DNA of 64,000 nucleotides from Streptomyces sindenensis (GTDB taxonomy: Bacteria > Actinomycetota > Actinomycetes > Streptomycetales > Streptomycetaceae): positions 58,065 through 122,064 of the forward strand of contig NZ_BMSG01000021.1 in assembly GCF_014649035.1 (NCBI RefSeq), given 5' to 3'. Under the pieces are notes generated by a model, which was not told the origin of the DNA, did not search any database, and worked only from the letters and a program-made list of their open reading frames with translations. Both the position numbers and the translations under genes were made by a program. Positions 44,099-52,705 of the stretch are shown in pieces. Position 1 is the stretch's first letter. Each line of letters opens with the position of its first letter.

Positions 44099-44501
44099 GA
44101 GGCTGCGCGATGTGACTCTGCACCGAATCTCCATGTTCGCTTTAGGCGGAATTTTCAGGACCCGTTCCCGGGCGGGTCGTGTGTGATCGATCACAGAGCT
44201 GATTTTCCGGTTATCCACTCTCTGTGATCGCGACTCTGTCGAAAAGCCGGTAATCGTCCGGGTTTTCGGGGATCGTTATCACGGGAAGTACACGGGGTGG
44301 CTCCCGTGAACTGCACAGTCGGGACCGTGTACGGTCCCCATCGCCACCCAAGCCGAGCCTCGCCGAGGCGGCCGGTTGGGTGTCGATTGAGTAACAGACC
44401 TTGATGTGAGGCAAAATCTCCGCCTCAGGTCGGGCACAAGTCCGGCCTCTCACGCGTTACGTGCGCTGAGACACCTAGACACCCAAGAGGGGGAGAGCGA
44501 C
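44099..44501. promoter_or_regulatory. Long promoter region of the DUF4193 gene with several inverted repeats
   Basis: About 400 bases without a credible gene. TGTGATCGATCACA (44182-44195) is a perfect 14-bp palindrome; its half TGTGATCG recurs near 44223. CACGGGA (44280-44286) pairs with TCCCGTG (44302-44308). GGGACCG (44321-44327) pairs with CGGTCCC (44332-44338). The density suggests control by several regulators, or a structured leader. No -10/-35 pair was firmly assigned. Confidence 0.55.
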
Positions 44502-44798
44502 ATGGCAACGGATTACGACACCCCACGCAAGACCGACGACGACGTCGACCAGGACAGCCTCGAAGAGCTCAAGGCGCGTCGGAGCGACAAGACGGCCTCC
44601 GCCGTCGACGTCGACGAGTTCGACGCCGCCGAGGGCCTGGAGCTGCCCGGCGCGGACCTCTCCAACGAGGAGCTGGCCGTCCGGGTGCTGCCCAAGCAGG
44701 CGGACGAGTTCACCTGCATGAGCTGCTTCCTGGTGCACCACCGCAGCCAGCTGGCCCGCGAGAAGAACGGTCAGCCCATCTGCCGCGACTGCGACTGA
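44502..44798 (+). CDS. DUF4193 protein (small zinc-ribbon-like protein)
   Basis: 98 residues, ATG at 44502 with GAGGGGGAGAG upstream. Begins MATDYDTPRKTDDDVDQDS, is very acidic, and ends with FTCMSCFLVHHRSQLA and ICRDCD. Two CxxC pairs point to a zinc knuckle. The family is almost universal in Actinobacteria; the mycobacterial homologue lies near sigA and dut. An RNA polymerase-binding role is possible by its shape but unproven. Confidence 0.9.
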   Translation: MATDYDTPRKTDDDVDQDSLEELKARRSDKTASAVDVDEFDAAEGLELPGADLSNEELAVRVLPKQADEFTCMSCFLVHHRSQLAREKNGQPICRDCD

Positions 44799-44811
44799 GG
44801 TCGAGTCGGCC

Positions 44812-45774
44812 GTGGCAGGCGAGACACCGTTCGGGAAGCGGCGCCCCTGGCGTCGGCACGGCCATGAGGCGCAGCAGGACGGTATCGGCGGCACAGGTCC
44901 GGCAGAAGGCGGTCACGCGTCTGCCGAGCGGTCCGCCGTCCCGCCGGACCACTCCGGCGGTTCCGACGACGAGCGAGGCCGAACGGCCTCGCTCGAAGTG
45001 GCCGGGGCGGCAGCACTGCCGGACCTGGCCGGGCAGCGGGAAGAGCAGGACCGGGCGGATCCCACGACCGGGGGCCGCCTGCACGCAGTGAAACGGGGCG
45101 TACGCAAGAGCGGGGAGAGCGCCAGGGCACTGGCCGCACAGCTGGCCGACCGCATCATCGACACGGCCCCGCGCGTGCCGGTGCGCGACCTCGCCACCCT
45201 GCGCAGGCAGTTCCCCGGGCTCGGTCCCGAGGAGCTGGCCGACAAGCTGGTCACGGGAGCCTGCCGGGGCACCGCGACCGTCGGCGCCGGTATCGGCGCC
45301 GCCGCGATGATGCCCGTACCCCCCGCGATGCTCGCCGAGCTGGCGGCGGAGGTGACCGGCGTCGCCGCGATCGAGATGAAGCTCGTCGCCGAGCTCCACG
45401 AGGTCTACGGCCTTCGCCCCCCGGGCAATCTCGGACAGCGCAGCACCGCGTATCTGACGTCGTGGACGGAGGAGCGCGGCATCGACGTCACCCGGCCCAC
45501 CACACTCAACGCCGCCCTCGGCGGCCAGATGAAGCGTGAGCTGCGCCAGCAGATCATGAAGCGCATGGCGCGCAATCTGCCCAACCTGATCCCGTTCATG
45601 ATCGGCGCCGCCGTCGGCGCCACGATGAACCGCCGCGACACCCGCAAGCTCGCCGACCGGATCAGGAACGACCTGCGCAAGCAGCAGATCCCCTGGGACC
45701 GGCTGCCCGCGCTGCCGCCGCTGGAGCAGCCGCTGAACCCGGCCGAGCTGCCCAAGGAGATCGAGGGCCCCTGA
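44812..45774 (+). CDS. Conserved Streptomyces protein with glycine-rich hydrophobic core, function unknown
   Basis: 320 residues from a GTG at 44812, 13 bases after the DUF4193 stop; the start is not certain because the first 85 residues are low complexity. Conserved part: ARALAAQLADRIIDTAPRVP, then TATVGAGIGAAAMMPVPPAM and EVTGVAAIEMKLVAELHEVYG, and a C-terminal basic region (MKRELRQQIMKRMARNLPNL, MNRRDTRKLADRIRND). The middle resembles an EcsC/DUF697-like membrane-associated helical bundle, a weak resemblance only. Co-directional with DUF4193. Confidence 0.7.
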   Translation: MAGETPFGKRRPWRRHGHEAQQDGIGGTGPAEGGHASAERSAVPPDHSGGSDDERGRTASLEVAGAAALPDLAGQREEQDRADPTTGGRLHAVKRGVRKSGESARALAAQLADRIIDTAPRVPVRDLATLRRQFPGLGPEELADKLVTGACRGTATVGAGIGAAAMMPVPPAMLAELAAEVTGVAAIEMKLVAELHEVYGLRPPGNLGQRSTAYLTSWTEERGIDVTRPTTLNAALGGQMKRELRQQIMKRMARNLPNLIPFMIGAAVGATMNRRDTRKLADRIRNDLRKQQIPWDRLPALPPLEQPLNPAELPKEIEGP

Positions 45775-45780
45775 GGGCCC

Positions 45781-45805
45781 CTGAGCCGGTCCGGCGAAGG
45801 CTCAG
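45781..45805. terminator. Weak hairpin between convergent genes
   Basis: CTGAGCC (45781-45787) and GGCTCAG (45799-45805), 11-nt loop, overlapping the DUF3093 stop. Confidence 0.4.
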
Positions 45806-46260
45806 GCGGTCGTGACGGCGCTCAGCGCCGCCGCCAGACCCCGCGGATCCCGGGTCGAGAGATAGATGTACGGAGTCGGGTCCTCCGGGTCCGTGACCTC
45901 CACCCGGACCGCCGTCTCCACATAGCCGCGCAGCAGCATGAAGGCCCGGGCGTCCGCCTTGTGCGTGCGCCAGGCCCGCGCCTCCTCGGCGTCCAGCACC
46001 TCGGGCTCGCCGAGCGCCGACAGCGGAATCCGGGCGTCGCCGGCGACCAGGGACCCCGCCACCACCCGGATCCGGGCCGAGCCGTAACCGCTCACCGCCA
46101 GGGCCGCCGCGGCCGTACCGCCGACCAGCCCCGCGAGCAGCGGCAACGTGCCCAGCGGCAGCAGCATCAAGCCGCAGGCGACCCCGATCCCGAAGGCGAT
46201 GAACCACCAGGAGCGGGGCGCGGTGAGACGTTCGTCGAAGGGCGGTGCGGAAGGCTGCAT
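45802..46260 (-). CDS. DUF3093 membrane protein
   Basis: 152 residues from the ATG at 46260. Two close hydrophobic segments (WWFIAFGIGVACGLMLLPLG and LPLLAGLVGGTAAAALAVSG), then a soluble region with RIRVVAGSLVAGDARIPLSA and YIYLSTRDPRGLAAAL. This is the DUF3093 family of Actinobacteria, found next to dut in many genomes. It is divergent from the thioesterase gene with only 58 bases between starts. Function unknown. Confidence 0.88.
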   Translation of the reverse strand: MQPSAPPFDERLTAPRSWWFIAFGIGVACGLMLLPLGTLPLLAGLVGGTAAAALAVSGYGSARIRVVAGSLVAGDARIPLSALGEPEVLDAEEARAWRTHKADARAFMLLRGYVETAVRVEVTDPEDPTPYIYLSTRDPRGLAAALSAVTTA

Positions 46261-46318
46261 GGCACCAAGCTTGGCACGGCGCGACCGGCACACCGCCGCG
46301 CGGGTAAGGTCTGCGCCT

Positions 46319-46903
46319 GTGAGTGGAACATCAGCAGCTCTGACACCCCCGGCCGACGCCGTCGCGCCGGTCCGGCACCCCGACGCGCCCGCCCCCGGCG
46401 AGCTCCTCGGGGCGCACTACGAACACTGCTTCGGCTGCGGCGGGGGACAGCCCCACGGACTGCACCTGATGGCGCGCGCCGGTGAGGGCGTGAGCGTCAC
46501 CGCCGAGTTCACCGTGCAGCCCGCCCACCAGGGCGCCCCCGGACTGGCCCACGGCGGCGTGCTCGCCACGGCGCTGGACGAGACCCTCGGCTCGCTGAAC
46601 TGGCTGCTGCGCACGATCGCGGTGACCGGACGGCTGGAGACCGACTTCGTCCGCCCCGTCCCCGTGGACACCGTGCTGCACCTCGACGCCCGGATCACCG
46701 CCGTGCACGGGCGGAAGATCTACTCCACCGCCACCGGCCGGATCGGCGGCCCCGAAGGCCCCGTCGCGGTCCGCGCCGACGCCCTCTTCATCGAGGTCAA
46801 GGTCGACCACTTCATCGACAACGGCCGGCCCGCCGAGATCCGGGCGGCCATGTCCGACCCCGACCAGGTCCGGCGCGCCCGCGCCTTCGAGGTGAACCCG
46901 TGA
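46319..46903 (+). CDS. PaaI-type hotdog-fold thioesterase
   Basis: 194 residues from a GTG at 46319. TAAGGT (46305-46310) lies 8 bases upstream with no Shine-Dalgarno, a leaderless pattern. The hotdog core is AHQGAPGLAHGGVLATALDETLGSLN, where the HGG and downstream Asp/Glu (DETLG) form the usual active site of acyl-CoA thioesterases. CFGCGGGQPHGLHL near the N terminus has two Cys. Its stop overlaps dut by four bases (GTGA). Substrate unknown. Confidence 0.87.
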   Translation: MSGTSAALTPPADAVAPVRHPDAPAPGELLGAHYEHCFGCGGGQPHGLHLMARAGEGVSVTAEFTVQPAHQGAPGLAHGGVLATALDETLGSLNWLLRTIAVTGRLETDFVRPVPVDTVLHLDARITAVHGRKIYSTATGRIGGPEGPVAVRADALFIEVKVDHFIDNGRPAEIRAAMSDPDQVRRARAFEVNP

Positions 46904-47430
46904 CCCGCAGCCCCGTCGACGTACTGATCCGCCTGACCGACCCGGACGTGCCGATTCCGGCGTACGGCCACCCGGGCGACGCCGGTGCCGATCTGGTGAC
47001 CACCGAGGCCGCCGAACTCGCCCCCGGCGAGCGCGTGGTGCTGCCCACCGGGGTCTCGATCGCCCTGCCCGACGGGTACGCCGCGTTCGTGCACCCGCGC
47101 TCCGGCCTCGCAGCCCGCTGCGGAGTGGCCCTCGTGAATGCCCCAGGGACGGTTGATGCCGGGTACCGTGGGGAGATCAAGGTGATCGTGGTCAACCTCG
47201 ATCCACGCGAGAGCGTGCGATTCGAACGGTTCGACCGGATTGCCCAACTGGTTGTCCAGCAGGTCGAGAAGGTCCGCTTCCACGAGGTGGCGGAACTTCC
47301 CGGCTCGGCGCGGGCCGAAGGGGGCTTCGGGTCCACCGGCGGCCACGCGTCGGTGGACGGCGCCGAGGGCCAGATCACCCACGGTGGGAACAGCTACGCT
47401 TCGGTCGTATCCGACCGGGAAGGACAGTGA
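46900..47430 (+). CDS. dut: dUTP diphosphatase (trimeric dUTPase)
   Basis: 176 residues, GTG start overlapping the thioesterase. Hydrolyses dUTP to dUMP, keeping uracil out of DNA. All five motifs are present: GDAGADL (1), HPRSGLAAR (2), GTVDAGYRGE (3), RIAQLV (4) and GGFGSTGGH (5). About 20 extra C-terminal residues follow motif 5. The next gene starts 2 bases after the stop. Confidence 0.95.
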   Translation: MTRSPVDVLIRLTDPDVPIPAYGHPGDAGADLVTTEAAELAPGERVVLPTGVSIALPDGYAAFVHPRSGLAARCGVALVNAPGTVDAGYRGEIKVIVVNLDPRESVRFERFDRIAQLVVQQVEKVRFHEVAELPGSARAEGGFGSTGGHASVDGAEGQITHGGNSYASVVSDREGQ

Positions 47431-47431
47431 C

Positions 47432-48205
47432 GTGTTCGGACGTCGCAAGAAGAGTGGTTCCGCCGAGGACACGGCGGACGAGGTGCGCGAGGCCGAGCAG
47501 GTCGCCGACGAGTCAGGCGCATCCGACGAGGCCGGCACCGGCACGCGTCGGGTGAATCTTCCGCCGGCCCCCCGGCCGGACGGACCCTGGGACAGCTCCG
47601 AGGTCTCCCAGCCCGGCGAGGGCCGGGTCGACCTGGGCGGCATCTTCGTCCCCGGGGTCGAGGGCATGGAACTGCGCGTCGAGGTGGCCGGGGACGCGAT
47701 CGTCGCCGCCACCGTGGTGCTGCGCGACAGCGCGATCCAGCTCCAGGCCTTCGCCGCCCCCAAGAAGGAGGGCATCTGGGGCGAGGTCCGCGAGGAGATC
47801 GCCTCGGGCATCACCCAGCAGGGCGGCATCATCGACGAGGTCGAGGGCCCGCTGGGCTGGGAGCTGCGCGCGCAGGTCCCCGTACAGCTCCCGGACGGCA
47901 CGGGCGGGGTGCAGCTCGTGCGCTTCGTCGGCGTCGACGGCCCCCGCTGGTTCCTGCGCGGAGTGATCTCCGGCCAGGGCGCCGTCCAGCCGGAGGCCGC
48001 CGGACTGCTGGAGACGATCTTCCGGGACACCGTGGTCGTCCGCGGCGACGGCCCGATGGCCCCCCGCGACCCGATCGTCCTCAAGCTCCCCGACGACGCC
48101 CAGATGGTCCCCGAGGGCGTGCAGCAGGAGGACCAGGAGAGCTCCCGGTTCTCCGGTGGCATGGGCCAGCTCCAGCGCGGCCCCGAGATCACCGAGGTCC
48201 GCTAG
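47432..48205 (+). CDS. DUF3710 conserved actinobacterial protein
   Basis: 257 residues, GTG at 47432 with GGAAGG inside dut. Starts MFGRRKKSGSAEDTADEVRE. Core stretches: EGRVDLGGIFVPGVEGMELRVE and GIWGEVREEIASGITQQGG, WFLRGVISG and MAPRDPIVLKLP. The family stands beside dut in mycobacteria too and has no assigned function. Two palindromes follow: one (48193-48214) over the stop codon, one a terminator. Confidence 0.9.
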   Translation: MFGRRKKSGSAEDTADEVREAEQVADESGASDEAGTGTRRVNLPPAPRPDGPWDSSEVSQPGEGRVDLGGIFVPGVEGMELRVEVAGDAIVAATVVLRDSAIQLQAFAAPKKEGIWGEVREEIASGITQQGGIIDEVEGPLGWELRAQVPVQLPDGTGGVQLVRFVGVDGPRWFLRGVISGQGAVQPEAAGLLETIFRDTVVVRGDGPMAPRDPIVLKLPDDAQMVPEGVQQEDQESSRFSGGMGQLQRGPEITEVR

Positions 48206-48214
48206 CGGACCTCG
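48193..48214. repeat. 22-bp perfect palindrome over the DUF3710 stop codon
   Basis: Bases 48193-48202 (CGAGGTCCGC) pair with 48205-48214 around TA; the TAG stop (48203-48205) lies in the centre. May assist termination. Confidence 0.7.
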
Positions 48215-48227
48215 CGGTACCCATGGC

Positions 48228-48275
48228 GACGGCCGGTGGGCCGCACCCCTTCCCGGGTGCGGCCCACCGGCCGTC
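48228..48275 (+). terminator. 21-bp terminator hairpin after DUF3710
   Basis: Perfect arms 48228-48248 (GACGGCCGGTGGGCCG core) and 48255-48275 with loop CTTCCC. The strongest single hairpin of the window. Confidence 0.92.
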
Positions 48276-48369
48276 GTGCGTACCGGCCCCGGCCATTGCC
48301 CGGCCGTGTGCCGTACACACATACTTGGCGGGCGACGACGCGGGCACGTGAACACGACGGGGGAGCAGC

Positions 48370-49104
48370 ATGACCGAGAGCACCAGCGGGCAGTCCGGCA
48401 CGGCCCTCGCCGAGGACCCGGCCCGCAGCGCCATGGTCACGGTCGAGGAGCTGCACCGGTCGTACGGCAGCGGAGCGGCGGCCGTCCACGCCCTGCGCGG
48501 CGTCTCGTTCGAGATCCCGCGCGGCGAGCTGGTCGCGCTCAAGGGCCGCTCCGGCTCCGGCAAGACCACCCTGCTCAACCTGGTCGGCGGACTGGACACC
48601 CCCGACAGCGGCCGGATCACCGTCGACGGCACCGAGCTGGCCGGCCTCGGCGAGAAGGGCCTGCTGGAGCTGCGCCGGGACCGGGTCGGCTTCATCTTCC
48701 AGTCCTTCGGCCTCATCCCGATCCTGACCGCCGCGGAGAACGTCGGCGTACCGCTGCGGCTGCGCAGGGCCGACCCGGCCGAGCGCGACGAGAGGGTCGC
48801 CCTGCTGCTCTCCCTCGTCGGCCTCGCCGACCACGCCGAGCAGCGCCCCGGCGAGCTCTCCGGCGGCCAGCAGCAGCGCGTCGCCATCGCCCGCGCCCTC
48901 GCGAACCGCCCCGCCCTCCTGATCGCCGACGAACCCACCGGACAGCTCGACGCCGAGACCGGACTCGCCGTGATGGAACTGCTCCGCGCGGTCGTCCGCG
49001 GCGAGAACGTCACCGCCCTCGTCGCCACCCACGACCCCCAGCTGCTGGGCCTCGCCGACCGGGTCCTGGAGCTGAGCGACGGCCATATCGTCGAACAGGT
49101 CTGA
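48370..49104 (+). CDS. ABC transporter ATPase, MacB/LolD subgroup, without an adjacent permease
   Basis: 244 residues. Walker A KGRSGSGKTTLLNLVGGLD, Q-loop FIFQSFGLIPILTAAENV, signature LSGGQQQRVAIARAL, Walker B LLIADEPTGQLD, H-loop VATHD. This subgroup normally works with an FtsX-like permease in lipoprotein, peptide or antibiotic export. The gene on either side is unrelated (DUF3710, kdpD) and no permease is present in 16 kb, so its partner is remote or lost. ATG with GGGGGAGCAG upstream; own promoter expected after the terminator. Confidence 0.9.
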   Translation: MTESTSGQSGTALAEDPARSAMVTVEELHRSYGSGAAAVHALRGVSFEIPRGELVALKGRSGSGKTTLLNLVGGLDTPDSGRITVDGTELAGLGEKGLLELRRDRVGFIFQSFGLIPILTAAENVGVPLRLRRADPAERDERVALLLSLVGLADHAEQRPGELSGGQQQRVAIARALANRPALLIADEPTGQLDAETGLAVMELLRAVVRGENVTALVATHDPQLLGLADRVLELSDGHIVEQV

Positions 49105-49286
49105 GCCCGCGGCCTCGCCCTCCGGGCCCTTCGGGCGGGCATCAGAGTTCCGTCAATACGCCCCTCACCTGCACTCCCGGGACCGGACCACGGCCCGCGG
49201 CGGAGTAGCGTCGATGGCGGCAGCCGCACCGGGCGCGCCACCGGCCCTGCGCACGACCGGGCCGGACGGAAGAAGACAATGGGGCC

Positions 49287-51830
49287 ATGGGACGCGGCAC
49301 ACTCCGGATCTACCTGGGCGCGGCACCGGGCGTCGGCAAGACGTACGCGATGCTCTCCGAGGCGCACCGCAGGGTCGCGCGCGGCACCGACTGCGTGGTG
49401 GCCTTCGTGGAGCACCACGCCCGGCCGCGCACCGAAGTGCTGCTGCACGGTCTCGAACAGATCCACCGCAGCGAGATCAACCACCGCGGCGCCCTCTTCA
49501 CCGAGATGGACGTCGACGCCGTCCTGGAACGCGCCCCGGCCGTGGCCCTGGTCGACGAACTGGCCCACACCAACGTCCCCGGCTCCCGCAACGCCAAGCG
49601 CTGGCAGGACGTCGAAGAGCTGCTCAAGGCCGGGATCGACGTCATATCCACGGTCAACATCCAGCACCTGGAATCGCTCGGCGACGTCGTCGAGTCGATC
49701 ACCGGCGTCCGGCAGCGCGAGACCGTCCCCGACGAGGTGGTCCGCCGGGCCGACCAGATCGAGCTGGTCGACATGTCGCCCCAGGCACTGCGCCGCCGCA
49801 TGGCGCACGGCAACATCTACCAGCCCGACAAGATGGACGCCGCCCTCTCCAACTACTTCCGCCCCGGCAACCTCACCGCCCTGCGCGAGCTGGCCCTGCT
49901 GTGGACCGCCGACCGGGTCGACGAGTACCTCCAGCAGTACCGGGGCGAGCACAACATCCGCTCCACCTGGCAGGCCCGCGAACGCATCGTCGTCGGGCTG
50001 ACCGGGGGGCCCGAGGGCCGCACCCTCATCCGCCGCGCCTCCCGGATGGCCGCCAAGGGCTCCGGCAGCGAGATCCTCGCCGTCTACATCGCCCGCAGCG
50101 ACGGCCTGACCGCCGCCTCCCCCAAGGAGCTGGCCGTCCAGCGCACCCTGGTCGAGGACCTCGGCGGCACCTTCCACCACGTCATCGGCGACGACATCCC
50201 GGCCGCCCTGCTGGAGTTCGCCCGCGGCGTCAACGCCACCCAGATCGTGCTGGGCTCCAGCCGCCGCAAGACCTGGCAGTACATCTACGGCCCCGGGGTC
50301 GGTGTGACCGTCGCCCGTGATTCCGGCCCCGATCTCGACGTCCACATCGTCACCCATGAAGAGGTCGCCAAGGGGCGCGGTCTGCCCCTCGCCCGCGGTG
50401 CCCGGCTCGGCCGCGCCCGGATCATCTGGGGCTGGCTCGTCGGCGTCGTCGGCCCCGTGCTGCTCGCGGTCGTCCTGCGCTCCATGGAGGACGCCCCGGG
50501 GCTCGCCAACGACGTCCTGCTCTTCCTCTTCCTGACGGTGGCCGCCGCCCTGCTCGGCGGGCTGCGGCCCGCGCTCGCCTCGGTGGCAGTCGGCAGCCTG
50601 CTGCTGAACTACTGGTTCACCCCGCCCACCCACACCCTGACCGTCCAGGACCCGGAGAACCTCGTCGCCATCGTGATCTTCTTCGCGGTGGCGGTGGCGG
50701 TCTCCTCCGTGGTCGACCTCGCGGCCCGGCGCACCCACCAGGCCGCCCGGCTGCGCGCCGAATCGGAGATCCTCTCCTTCCTCGCCGGCAGCGTGCTGCG
50801 CGGCGAGACCGCGCTGCACGCCCTGCTGGAACGGGTCCGCGAGACCTTCGCCATGGAATCCGTCGCCCTGCTGGAGCGCAGCAGCGACGTGGAGCCGTGG
50901 ACCTGCGCCGGATCCGTCGGCCCCGCCCCGGTCACCCGCCCCGACGACGCCGACGTGGACATGCCGGTCGGCGACAACCTGGCCCTCGCCCTCTCCGGCC
51001 GGGTGCTGCCCGCCGAGGACCGCCGGGTGCTCGGCGCGTTCGCCGCCCAGGCCGCCGTCGTCCTGGACCGCCAACGCCTGGTCTGGGAGGCCGAGCAGGC
51101 CCGCAGGCTCGCCGAGGGCAACCGGATCAGGACCGCACTGCTCGCCGCCGTCAGCCACGATCTGCGCACCCCGCTGGCCGCCATCAAGGCCGCCGTCAGC
51201 TCGCTGCGCTCCGACGACGTCGCCTGGTCCGACGAGGACGAGGCGGAGCTCCTGGAGGGCATCGAGGACGGCGCCGACCGGCTGGACCACCTCGTCGGCA
51301 ACCTGCTGGACATGTCCCGCCTCCAGACCGGCACGGTGACCCCCCTGATCCGCGAGATCGACCTCGACGAGGTGGTCCCCATGGCGCTCGGCGGTGTCCC
51401 CGAGGGCAGCGTCGACCTCGACATCCCCGAGACCCTGCCGATGGTCGCCGTCGACCCCGGGCTCCTGGAGCGGGTCGTCGCCAACATCGTCGAGAACGCC
51501 GTCAAGTACCACCCCGGCGGGGAGCCCGTCACCGTGGCCGCCAGCGCGCTCGGCGGCCGGGTCGAGCTGCGGGTGGTCGACCGGGGCCGGGGCGTGCCCG
51601 ACGAGGCCAAGGACCGCATCTTCGAGCCCTTCCAGCGGTACGGGGACGCCCCGCGCGGGGCCGGAGTGGGGCTCGGCCTCGCCGTCTCCCGGGGCTTCGC
51701 CGAGGCCATGGGCGGCACGCTGGACGCCGAGGACACCCCGGGCGGCGGGCTGACCATGGTCCTGACGCTGGCCGCGGCGCCGGGCGGGGTCCGGGCCGAT
51801 CCCGAGCTGCCCGCCCGGGTCACCTCGTGA
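49287..51830 (+). CDS. kdpD: Potassium sensor histidine kinase KdpD
   Basis: 847 residues. The N-terminal KdpD domain carries IYLGAAPGVGKTYAMLSEAH and VDELAHTNVPGSRNAKRWQD, VNIQHLESLGDVV; a Usp domain follows (ERIVVGLTGGPEGRTLIRRASR; conserved loop VLGSSRRKTW). Then four membrane helices of DUF4118 (about 385-480), a GAF domain, and the kinase core with His in LAAVSHDLRTPLAAIKA and ATP boxes IVENAVKYH, GVGLGLAVSRGFAEAMGG. KdpD answers low potassium or turgor. No kdpFABC genes are present, so it may control distant kdp genes or the neighbours. A GACAAT -10-like hexamer lies six bases before the ATG. Confidence 0.93.
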   Translation: MGRGTLRIYLGAAPGVGKTYAMLSEAHRRVARGTDCVVAFVEHHARPRTEVLLHGLEQIHRSEINHRGALFTEMDVDAVLERAPAVALVDELAHTNVPGSRNAKRWQDVEELLKAGIDVISTVNIQHLESLGDVVESITGVRQRETVPDEVVRRADQIELVDMSPQALRRRMAHGNIYQPDKMDAALSNYFRPGNLTALRELALLWTADRVDEYLQQYRGEHNIRSTWQARERIVVGLTGGPEGRTLIRRASRMAAKGSGSEILAVYIARSDGLTAASPKELAVQRTLVEDLGGTFHHVIGDDIPAALLEFARGVNATQIVLGSSRRKTWQYIYGPGVGVTVARDSGPDLDVHIVTHEEVAKGRGLPLARGARLGRARIIWGWLVGVVGPVLLAVVLRSMEDAPGLANDVLLFLFLTVAAALLGGLRPALASVAVGSLLLNYWFTPPTHTLTVQDPENLVAIVIFFAVAVAVSSVVDLAARRTHQAARLRAESEILSFLAGSVLRGETALHALLERVRETFAMESVALLERSSDVEPWTCAGSVGPAPVTRPDDADVDMPVGDNLALALSGRVLPAEDRRVLGAFAAQAAVVLDRQRLVWEAEQARRLAEGNRIRTALLAAVSHDLRTPLAAIKAAVSSLRSDDVAWSDEDEAELLEGIEDGADRLDHLVGNLLDMSRLQTGTVTPLIREIDLDEVVPMALGGVPEGSVDLDIPETLPMVAVDPGLLERVVANIVENAVKYHPGGEPVTVAASALGGRVELRVVDRGRGVPDEAKDRIFEPFQRYGDAPRGAGVGLGLAVSRGFAEAMGGTLDAEDTPGGGLTMVLTLAAAPGGVRADPELPARVTS

Positions 51831-51880
51831 CCCGACTCCGGGCGCAGGCCGCCCGCTCTCACGCGCTCCCCACTCCCTCC

Positions 51881-51916
51881 CCGTACAGCCCGTACCGTCC
51901 GTGCAGCCCGTACAGC
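51881..51916. repeat. 9-bp tandem repeat between kdpD and kdpE
   Basis: Four units: CCGTACAGC, CCGTACCGT, CCGTGCAGC, CCGTACAGC (51881-51916), ending 17 bases before the kdpE ATG. It separates kdpD and kdpE by 103 bases, an unusually large gap for a kinase-regulator pair. Confidence 0.75.
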
Positions 51917-51933
51917 AGAAAGGCAGGTCCGCG

Positions 51934-52629
51934 ATGACCAGGGTGCTTGTGGTCGACGACGAGCCGCAGATCGTCCGCGCCCTCGTGATCAACCTGAAGG
52001 CCCGCCAGTACGAGGTCGACGCCGCGCCCGACGGGGCGACCGCCCTCCAGCTCGCCGCCGCCCGCCACCCCGACGTCGTCCTCCTCGACCTCGGCCTTCC
52101 CGATATGGACGGGGTGGAGGTGATCAGGGGGCTGCGCGGCTGGACCCGGGTCCCGATCCTCGTTCTCTCCGCCCGCCAGACCTCCGACGAGAAGGTGGAG
52201 GCGCTGGACGCCGGGGCCGACGACTACGTCACCAAACCGTTCGGCATGGACGAGCTGCTGGCCCGGCTGCGCGCCTCGGTACGCCGGGCGGAACCGGTCG
52301 GCCAGGAGGCCGGCGCCGAGGGCATCGCCGTCGTCGAGACCGCCGGGTTCACCGTCGACCTGGCGGCGAAGAAGGTGCACCGGGCCGGCCGCGACGTACG
52401 CCTCACCCCCACCGAATGGCACCTGCTGGAGGTTCTCGTCCGCAACAGCGGCCGCCTGGTCAGCCAGAAGCAGCTCCTCCAGGAGGTCTGGGGCCCCTCC
52501 TACGGCACCGAGACCAACTACCTGCGGGTCTACATGGCCCAGCTGCGCCGCAAACTGGAGGCGGACCCCTCGCACCCCCGCCACTTCGTCACCGAACCGG
52601 GCATGGGCTACCGCTTCGAGCGCGACTGA
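51934..52629 (+). CDS. kdpE: Response regulator KdpE
   Basis: 231 residues, ATG at 51934 with AGAAAGG upstream. Receiver with MTRVLVVDDEPQIVRALVIN, Asp52 (LLDLGLPDMDG), LSAR, Lys in VTKPFGMDELLARL. OmpR-type DNA-binding end: VRLTPTEWHLLEVLVRNSGR and LRVYMAQLRRKLE, FVTEPGMGYRF. The TEWHLL and NYLRVYM sequences are typical of KdpE. Follows kdpD; ends at a hairpin that also fronts the next gene. Confidence 0.94.
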   Translation: MTRVLVVDDEPQIVRALVINLKARQYEVDAAPDGATALQLAAARHPDVVLLDLGLPDMDGVEVIRGLRGWTRVPILVLSARQTSDEKVEALDAGADDYVTKPFGMDELLARLRASVRRAEPVGQEAGAEGIAVVETAGFTVDLAAKKVHRAGRDVRLTPTEWHLLEVLVRNSGRLVSQKQLLQEVWGPSYGTETNYLRVYMAQLRRKLEADPSHPRHFVTEPGMGYRFERD

Positions 52630-52663
52630 CCCCGCACCGGCTCACACTTTCGGGTGGTCATCG

Positions 52664-52692
52664 CGGTCCTGCGTGCGGCGCTCGCAGGACCG
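52664..52692 (+). terminator. Terminator of kdpE
   Basis: CGGTCCTGCG (52664-52673) and CGCAGGACCG (52683-52692), directly followed by the TACCCT -10 of the next gene. Confidence 0.75.
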
Positions 52693-52705
52693 GTACCCTT
52701 CGGGT

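Noticed and set aside
44182..44195. Crp binding site
   Set aside because: TGTGA/TCACA halves are present but separated by 4 instead of 6 bases; kept only as a palindrome.
44211..44453. 80-codon reverse ORF in the DUF4193 leader
   Set aside because: No codon bias or ribosome binding site, overlaps several palindromes, and has no recognisable motif.
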